A DNA stretch of 64,000 nt from Streptomyces sp. NRRL WC-3742 (lineage in GTDB: Bacteria > Actinomycetota > Actinomycetes > Streptomycetales > Streptomycetaceae), in assembly GCF_000720635.1 (NCBI RefSeq), contig NZ_JOCF01000002.1, positions 62,001-126,000 on the forward strand, given 5' to 3'. This document shows positions 59,014 to 64,000 of the stretch, piece after piece. Position numbers and translations under genes: made by a program. The notes under the pieces are model-generated. The model saw only the letters and a program-made list of their open reading frames with translations, did not search any database and was not told the DNA's origin. Numbering within the stretch: the stretch's first letter is position 1; every line of letters begins with the position of its first letter.

Positions 59014-59970
59014 GTGTCGAAGACCACTGCCGCACTCACCCCTGCCCCGCGCTCGGTACGCCGGGGCCTCGCCTGCCTCGCGTTCGCCGGCCTCACCTGG
59101 GGCACCACCGGGGCCGCCGTCGACATCGTCCACCGCTCCAGCGATCTCGGCCCCACGGCCGTCTCGTTCTGGCGCCTCCTGGCCGGCGCCGCGCTCCTGC
59201 TCGCCGCGAAGCCCCTGCGCCACACCTCCCGGCCCCCGCAGCCCCGGTCCCGACAGCCCCTGCGCCGCCGGGCCCCGCTGCTCACCGGCACGGGCCTCGC
59301 CCTGGCCGTCTTCCAGACCGCCTACTTCGCCGCCGTCCAGTTCACGGGCCTGGCCGTGGGCACCATCGTCACGCTCGGCGCGGCGCCGGTGCTCACCGCC
59401 GCCGGGGCCCGGGTCTTCCTCCACGAGCGCGTCGGACACACCGGACTGCTCGCCATCGCGGGTGCCTCCACCGGACTCGCCGTCCTGGTCCTGGGCAACC
59501 GGTCCGGCGTCGTCCACCCCACCGGCGTCGCCCTGGCCCTGCTCTCCGCCGCCGGATTCGCCGCCTCCAACGTCCTGGGCCGCCGGGCCGGCCGCCACGG
59601 CACCGGCGAGGACCCGTACACCCTCACCATCTGGGCCTTCGCCGTCGGCGCGGCCGCCCTGCTCCCCTTCGCCGCCCGCGAGGGACTCGTCCCCCACACC
59701 GCCCACCCGGCCCACGTCGCCCTGCTGATGCTCTACGTCGCCACCGTCACGACCGCACTCGCCTACCCGCTCTACTTCGCCGGAGCAGCCACCGTCCGAG
59801 CCGCCACGGCCTCGGTGGTCATGCTCCTCGAACCGGTCAGCGCCGCCCTCCTCGCCGTCCTCCTCCTCGGCGAACACCTCACCCCCGCCACCCTCACCGG
59901 CACCGCGCTCATGCTCACCGCCATCACCGCCCTCGCCCTCGCCGAATCCCGCCCGACACCGAAGAGCTGA
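59014..59970 (+). CDS. EamA-family (DMT) transporter
   Basis: GTG 59014 gives 318 residues with ten membrane helices arranged as two EamA repeats ([23 protein letters not shown]..., [29 protein letters not shown]; second repeat from about 165 with [20 protein letters not shown] and [25 protein letters not shown]). Such carriers export amino acids or metabolites. The PVLTA and LEPV motifs are typical. Possible regulation by the leader hairpin upstream. Confidence 0.92.
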   Translation: MSKTTAALTPAPRSVRRGLACLAFAGLTWGTTGAAVDIVHRSSDLGPTAVSFWRLLAGAALLLAAKPLRHTSRPPQPRSRQPLRRRAPLLTGTGLALAVFQTAYFAAVQFTGLAVGTIVTLGAAPVLTAAGARVFLHERVGHTGLLAIAGASTGLAVLVLGNRSGVVHPTGVALALLSAAGFAASNVLGRRAGRHGTGEDPYTLTIWAFAVGAAALLPFAAREGLVPHTAHPAHVALLMLYVATVTTALAYPLYFAGAATVRAATASVVMLLEPVSAALLAVLLLGEHLTPATLTGTALMLTAITALALAESRPTPKS

Positions 59971-59991
59971 CACCGAAGAGCCGACCGCCCC

Positions 59992-60858
59992 TCACCCCTG
60001 CTGCGGTGGGCGGCGGCGCAGGGCCACCAGCAGCAGCACCGCCGCCGTGACGCCGGCGGCGGTGCGCAGGACGCCCGGGGCCATGGACCAGCTGAACTGG
60101 CCCAGGGGGGCGGAGGTCTGGACGCCCGCGCCGGCGCCCGCCGCCTGCTTGGCGCGCTGCATGGCGAGCAGGGTGGTGACGGACATCGTGACCAGCGGAA
60201 TGCCCAGGATCACGAACTTGCGCATCAGGTCGGACATCTGGCGCGACAGGTAGCCGAGGCCCCAGCCCACCAGCATGGCCGGGAAGAAGCCGGAGACGGC
60301 GCCGCCGGTCAGCAGGCCGCAGGAGAGCAGGAGCAGCGGGGACGGCTTGCGCACGCCCTTCGCCGAGGCCGGGGCCGAACCCGCCCCGGCCTTCGCCCGG
60401 GCCTTCCTAGGGGCGGGCGCGGCCTTGGGCTTCCTCTCCCGGCGGCCCTTCCTCCCGGGCGCGGCCTCCGGCGGTACGGGCGGCTGCTGCGGTGCGGCCG
60501 GATCGGCCTCGCCCGTGCGCTGCTCGGGGATGGGCTTCGGCGCCGGGGCCCCGCCGCCCTCCGAGAAGTCGAACATCGTCATCGTCCACGGCCCGTGGCT
60601 CGACACCGAGGGCGGCGGCGGCCCCGGCGGCGCCTGCGTCTCCGAGGAGACGCGCGGGGGCTCCAGCGGAACGGACTCGATGCCGCCCGCACTCGGCGCC
60701 GGCGGGTCGTACACGCTGTCCTCGACCGGCGCCGAAGCCGGAGCCCCAGCCGGAGCCGCAGGGGCAGGGGCAGCCGGAACCTCGGGAGCCGGATCCGGAG
60801 CACCCCCCGAACGGTCGCTCCACGGCCCGCTCTTGCGCCACCACTCGCCGTCCGTCAT
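59992..60858 (-). CDS. Membrane protein with long Pro/Ala-rich cytoplasmic part
   Basis: ATG 60858 gives 288 residues. The first 170 are hydrophilic and low-complexity (Pro, Ala, Glu, Lys), with a conserved-looking island SHGPWTMTMFDFSEGG. The rest has about four membrane helices (LLLLSCGLLTGGAVSGFFPAMLVGWGLGYLS, MRKFVILGIPLVTMSVTTLLAM, LRTAAGVTAAVLLLVAL). It is divergent from the helicase-associated gene, a pairing common in streptomycetes. Function unknown. Confidence 0.8.
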   Translation of the reverse strand: MTDGEWWRKSGPWSDRSGGAPDPAPEVPAAPAPAAPAGAPASAPVEDSVYDPPAPSAGGIESVPLEPPRVSSETQAPPGPPPPSVSSHGPWTMTMFDFSEGGGAPAPKPIPEQRTGEADPAAPQQPPVPPEAAPGRKGRRERKPKAAPAPRKARAKAGAGSAPASAKGVRKPSPLLLLSCGLLTGGAVSGFFPAMLVGWGLGYLSRQMSDLMRKFVILGIPLVTMSVTTLLAMQRAKQAAGAGAGVQTSAPLGQFSWSMAPGVLRTAAGVTAAVLLLVALRRRPPQQG

Positions 60859-61016
60859 CCCGCCGACACCCCGCCTCGCCCGTACCCGACCGCCCACCGA
60901 ACCGCCCTGGCCGTGACGCTACCCACCACGCCCCCGCCCGCGCGAGTCCAACGCGGCCCCCGCACCGGGTGCACGACGCTCCCCCGCCGTCGGCCCGCCC
61001 GACTAACCTAGGTCGA

Positions 61017-63518
61017 ATGACCACACAGCAGGGCCCCCAACGCCAGGGCAGGGCAGCCGCCGGCCCCCGCACCCTCGCCGAGGAGCTGCGCGCCCGCCCC
61101 GACGACGCGCTCGCCACCCTGCTGCGCGCCCGGCCCGACCTGCTGAACCCCGTCCCCGGCGACCTCACCCAGCTGTCCGCCCGGCTCTCCTCCCGCGCCT
61201 CCGCGCTGCGCGCCCTGGAGCGGCTGGACCGCTTCACCCTCCAGGTCGCCGAAGCCCTGGCCACCGCCCCGGACGGCACGAGCGCCGCCACCGTACGGAC
61301 GCTGCTGACCGGCCCGGCGAAGGTCAAGCCGCACCCCGGCGCCACCCCGCTCACCCCGGCCGACCGCTCCGCCGTCGCCGCCGCCCTGCCTCGGGCGCTG
61401 GCCACGCTGCGTGACCGGGCGCTGCTCTGGGGCCCGGACAACGGCCTGCGCCTGGTCCTCGCCGCCCGCGAGGCCCTCGCCCCGACCGCCGTCAACCCCG
61501 GCCGCACGGGCCTGGGCCCGACCCTCGCCGAAGCCACGATCGGCATGTCCCCGGCCCGGCTGCAGCAGCTGCTCGCCTCCGCCGGCCAGCCCGCCACCCC
61601 GGACCCGGTCACCGCCGTCGCCGCCCTGACCGCCCTGCTCACCGACCGCGCCCGCTGCGCCGCCCTGCTGGAGTCGGCCCCCGAGCCCGCGCTGCGGCTG
61701 CTGGAGCGGCTGGTCTGGGGCCCGCCCATCGGCACCGTCCCGGACGCCACCCGCCCGGTGACGGCCGAGGACGCCCAGAGCCCCGTCGAGTGGCTGCTCG
61801 CCCGGGGCCTGCTGCTGCCCAGCAGCCCCGGCAGCGTCGTGCTGCCCCGCGAGCTCGCCCTGCACCTGCGCGGCGGCCGCAGCCACCGCACCGTCGAGCC
61901 CGTCCAGCCCGAGCCCGCGCCCGCCGCCGCCCCGCGCGAGACCCAGGTGGTGGACGGCGCCGCGGCCGGCCAGGCGCACACCGCCGTGCGGACCGTCGAG
62001 GAACTGCTCGAAGCCTGGGGCCTCAACCCGCCGCCCGTCCTGCGCGCCGGGGGCCTGGGCGTGCGCGACCTCAAGCGCACCGCGCAGACCCTGGAGACCA
62101 CCGAGCAGCAGACCGCGTTCTGGCTCGAACTCGCCTACACCGCAGGCTTGCTGGCCCCGGACGGCGAGGCCGACGAACGCTGGGCCCCCACCCCCGGCTA
62201 CGACGCCTGGCTCCACCTGGACACCGCCGAACGCTGGTCCGTCCTCGCCTCCGCCTGGCTCGCCGCCACCCGCGTGCCCGCCCTCACCGGCACCGCGGAC
62301 GGCAAGGGCAAGCCCCGCGCCGCCCTCGGCCCCGAACTCGACCGCACCCTCGCCCCGTCCGTACGCCGCGCCGCCCTCGCCCTGCTCGCCGAACTCCCGC
62401 CCGGCACCCCGGCCACCGCCGAGGAACTGCTCCCCACCCTGCGCTGGCAGCGCCCCCTGCGCGGAGGCCCCGTCGGCCCGGACGGCCGCGAGCTGCGCGA
62501 CGGCCTCGCCACCTGGGCCCTCGAGGAGGCCGAACTCCTCGGCGTCACCGGCCGCGGCGCCCTCGCCGCCCCCGCCCGCGCCCTGCTCACCGCCGAGTCC
62601 GACCCGGCCGAGGTACTCGCCCCGCTGCTGCCGCGGCCGCTGGACCACGTGATCCTCCAGCCGGACCTCACCGCGATCGCCCCCGGCCCGCTGCTCACCC
62701 CGCTCGCCCAGGCCCTCGCGCTCTGCGCCGACATCGAGTCCAAGGGCGGCGCCACCGTCTACCGCTTCACCCCGAACTCCGTACGCCGCGCCCTGGACGC
62801 CGGTCGCACCGCCTCCGACCTGCAGACCTTCCTGGCCCAGCACAGCCGCACGCCCGTCCCCCAGCCGCTGAGCTACCTGATCGACGACGTCGCCCGCCGC
62901 CACGGCATCCTGCGCGTCGGCGCCGCCTCCTCGTACCTGCGCTGCGACGACCCCTCACTGCTGAACGAGGTCCTCGCCGACCGCCGCTCCGCCGAGCTGA
63001 GGCTGCGCCTGCTCGCCCCGACCGTCCTCGCCTCCCAGGCCGCCCCCGACGTCCTGCTCTCCATCCTTCGGACCATGGGCTACGCGCCCGTCGCCGAATC
63101 CGCCGAGGGCGACGTGCTGATCACCCGCCCCGACACCCACCGCACCCCGCCCCGCACGGCCCCGGTGCCCGTCCCGGACGGCCCGCCCACCCCGGACGAC
63201 ACCCTGCTCGCCGCCGCCGTCAAGGCCATCCGCGCCGGCGACCGCGCCGCCACCGCCACCCGCCGCGAGCCCGCACCCGACCCGCGCGGACTGCCCCGCA
63301 CGGCCGCCGCCGACACCCTCGCCGCGCTCCAGACCGCCGTCCTGCTCGGCGAGCGGATGTGGATCGGCTACCTCAACGCCGAGGGCATCGCCAGCCAGCG
63401 CATCATCGACCCGGTCAAGGTCGAAGGCGGCTTCGTCACCGCCTTCGACCACCACGCGGACGAGCTGCGCACCTTCGCCCTGCACCGCATCACGGGCGTC
63501 GCGGAACTCGACGAATAG
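61017..63518 (+). CDS. Helicase-associated (Helicase_C_3) protein with C-terminal WYL-like domain
   Basis: The 833-residue product has N-terminal helical repeats (TLAEELRARPDDALATLLRARPDLL, ALRALERLDRFTLQVAEALA), a central helicase-associated domain (LPRPLDHVILQPDLTAIAPGPL, VYRFTPNSVRRALDAGRTASDLQTFLAQHS, PLSYLIDDVARRHG) as in XPB/Ssl2-linked proteins, and a C-terminal WYL-like domain (MWIGYLNAEGIASQRIIDPVKVEGGF, LRTFALHRI). It has no helicase ATPase motifs. In relatives it is near an XPB-type helicase gene, suggesting a role in DNA repair; inferred only. Confidence 0.87.
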   Translation: MTTQQGPQRQGRAAAGPRTLAEELRARPDDALATLLRARPDLLNPVPGDLTQLSARLSSRASALRALERLDRFTLQVAEALATAPDGTSAATVRTLLTGPAKVKPHPGATPLTPADRSAVAAALPRALATLRDRALLWGPDNGLRLVLAAREALAPTAVNPGRTGLGPTLAEATIGMSPARLQQLLASAGQPATPDPVTAVAALTALLTDRARCAALLESAPEPALRLLERLVWGPPIGTVPDATRPVTAEDAQSPVEWLLARGLLLPSSPGSVVLPRELALHLRGGRSHRTVEPVQPEPAPAAAPRETQVVDGAAAGQAHTAVRTVEELLEAWGLNPPPVLRAGGLGVRDLKRTAQTLETTEQQTAFWLELAYTAGLLAPDGEADERWAPTPGYDAWLHLDTAERWSVLASAWLAATRVPALTGTADGKGKPRAALGPELDRTLAPSVRRAALALLAELPPGTPATAEELLPTLRWQRPLRGGPVGPDGRELRDGLATWALEEAELLGVTGRGALAAPARALLTAESDPAEVLAPLLPRPLDHVILQPDLTAIAPGPLLTPLAQALALCADIESKGGATVYRFTPNSVRRALDAGRTASDLQTFLAQHSRTPVPQPLSYLIDDVARRHGILRVGAASSYLRCDDPSLLNEVLADRRSAELRLRLLAPTVLASQAAPDVLLSILRTMGYAPVAESAEGDVLITRPDTHRTPPRTAPVPVPDGPPTPDDTLLAAAVKAIRAGDRAATATRREPAPDPRGLPRTAAADTLAALQTAVLLGERMWIGYLNAEGIASQRIIDPVKVEGGFVTAFDHHADELRTFALHRITGVAELDE

Positions 63519-63564
63519 ACGAATACGCGAGTAGGCGAGTAGGCGAATGAACGTCCGTACGGGC

Positions 63565-63816
63565 TCAGTGCCCGGTCGCCCCCTTCATCTTCTCCTGCAC
63601 GGCGTGGTCGGCCACGCTGCCGATCTCGCCCTGCCCGATCGGCAGCGAGCCGCCGCCCACCTGGTCCGCGATCAGGAATCCGGGCGCCGCCAGCAGCCCG
63701 CCGGGCCCCTCGCCGATGCCCGCGAGGGCGTGGGCCGAGCCGGCCGAGGAGGCGGTGGCCGCGAAGGCCGTGCCCATCAGGGCGAGGGCGGTGAGAACAC
63801 GCTTCGAGGTCTTCAT
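63565..63816 (-). CDS. Small secreted protein
   Basis: ATG 63816 gives 83 residues: a Sec signal peptide (MKTSKRVLTALALMGTAFAATASSAGSAHA, cleavage probably after AHA), then a Gly-rich 53-residue mature peptide (GEGPGGLLAAPGFLIADQVGGGSLPIGQGEI..., ending KMKGATGH). There are no Cys, so it is not a chaplin or lasso-like cross-linked peptide. It is of the small exported type common in streptomycetes; function unknown. Confidence 0.8.
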   Translation of the reverse strand: MKTSKRVLTALALMGTAFAATASSAGSAHALAGIGEGPGGLLAAPGFLIADQVGGGSLPIGQGEIGSVADHAVQEKMKGATGH

Positions 63817-63921
63817 GACCAGCTCAACGAGCGAGTACGGACTGTGGTCACTCGGAGCAGTTGACGGGCGGTCGCACCCGGCGTAGTCCGGAAGGGCAGG
63901 GGGTTTCCCAGAGGAGGCATC

Positions 63922-64000
63922 ATGCTCGGCGAACTGATCGGCGAGGTCAGCGGCAAGGACACCGGCCGACGGGTCCTCGCGGCCGCCGACGGACACGCGG
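63922..64000 (+). CDS. Start of a gene cut by the right edge
   Basis: GAGGAGG is four bases before ATG 63922, and the frame is open to the end: MLGELIGEVSGKDTGRRVL and a few residues more. The N-terminus resembles a conserved streptomycete protein of unknown function (MLGELIGE...G..TG.RVL). Too little is visible to say more. Confidence 0.6.
   Translation, partial: MLGELIGEVSGKDTGRRVLAAADGHA

Overview
The window is very GC-rich chromosomal DNA with dense, short-intergenic coding, frequent GTG/TTG starts and perfect GC-rich hairpins between genes. Together with the gene content (futalosine menaquinone genes, a WhiJ-type regulator with DUF397 partners, DUF397/DUF3027/DUF2530/DUF1707 families, an MHYT sensor, an ECF42 sigma factor) this points to a streptomycete (Streptomyces or Kitasatospora type). 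I saw no rRNA, tRNA, CRISPR array, insertion sequence or replication origin.

The most distinctive region is 1-10106, a FxSxx-COOH ribosomal-peptide (RiPP) operon on the minus strand. In order of transcription it holds: a FxsA-like precursor whose C-terminus carries a 15-bp tandem duplication (9822-10025), a TIR-like FxsC (8152-9603), a giant FxsT with MinD-like ATPase, TIR-like, NB-ARC and TPR parts (4152-8162), a first radical SAM/SPASM maturase (2907-4145), an HExxH-type peptide hydroxylase (1602-2684), a canonical FxsA precursor ending FNSSI (1116-1301), and a second radical SAM/SPASM maturase that runs off the left edge (1-1059). Two precursors and two maturases in one operon, with a hydroxylase between them, suggest two peptides or one multiply modified peptide, tied to an STAND/TIR signalling pair.

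From 10156 to about 44970 the content is mostly conserved core chromosome: pdxH, a citrate synthase and serC; a 2H phosphodiesterase, GNAT, an MFS/MarR pair; VOC proteins, an MHYT membrane sensor, an orphan HoxX, a SLATT-like DUF4231 protein, a purine permease, a CtpE-type P-type ATPase, a 1100-residue Hsp90-like ATPase, DUF3027, MFS and DUF2771 proteins, mqnB-mqnD of the futalosine menaquinone pathway, a cold-shock protein, a HAD phosphatase, a siderophore-binding lipoprotein, AraC and DHA2 exporters, a DGPF/ECF42 pair and a LysR/SnoaL-like pair.

From about 45170 to 59000 the content is accessory: AraC, GNAT, an anti-sigma-like ATPase facing a WhiJ-like regulator with two DUF397 proteins (a region of visibly lower GC), a 3' remnant of an SDR gene in front of a phytoene-desaturase-like oxidoreductase, a secreted amidohydrolase, a MarR/esterase pair with three palindromic operators, a fatty-acid desaturase abutted by a 9-bp tandem repeat, and a secreted protein made of three copies of an unfamiliar Cys-containing repeat. 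The right end (59014-64000) has an EamA exporter with a possible leader peptide, a membrane protein, a helicase-associated/WYL protein, a small secreted protein and the start of another gene.
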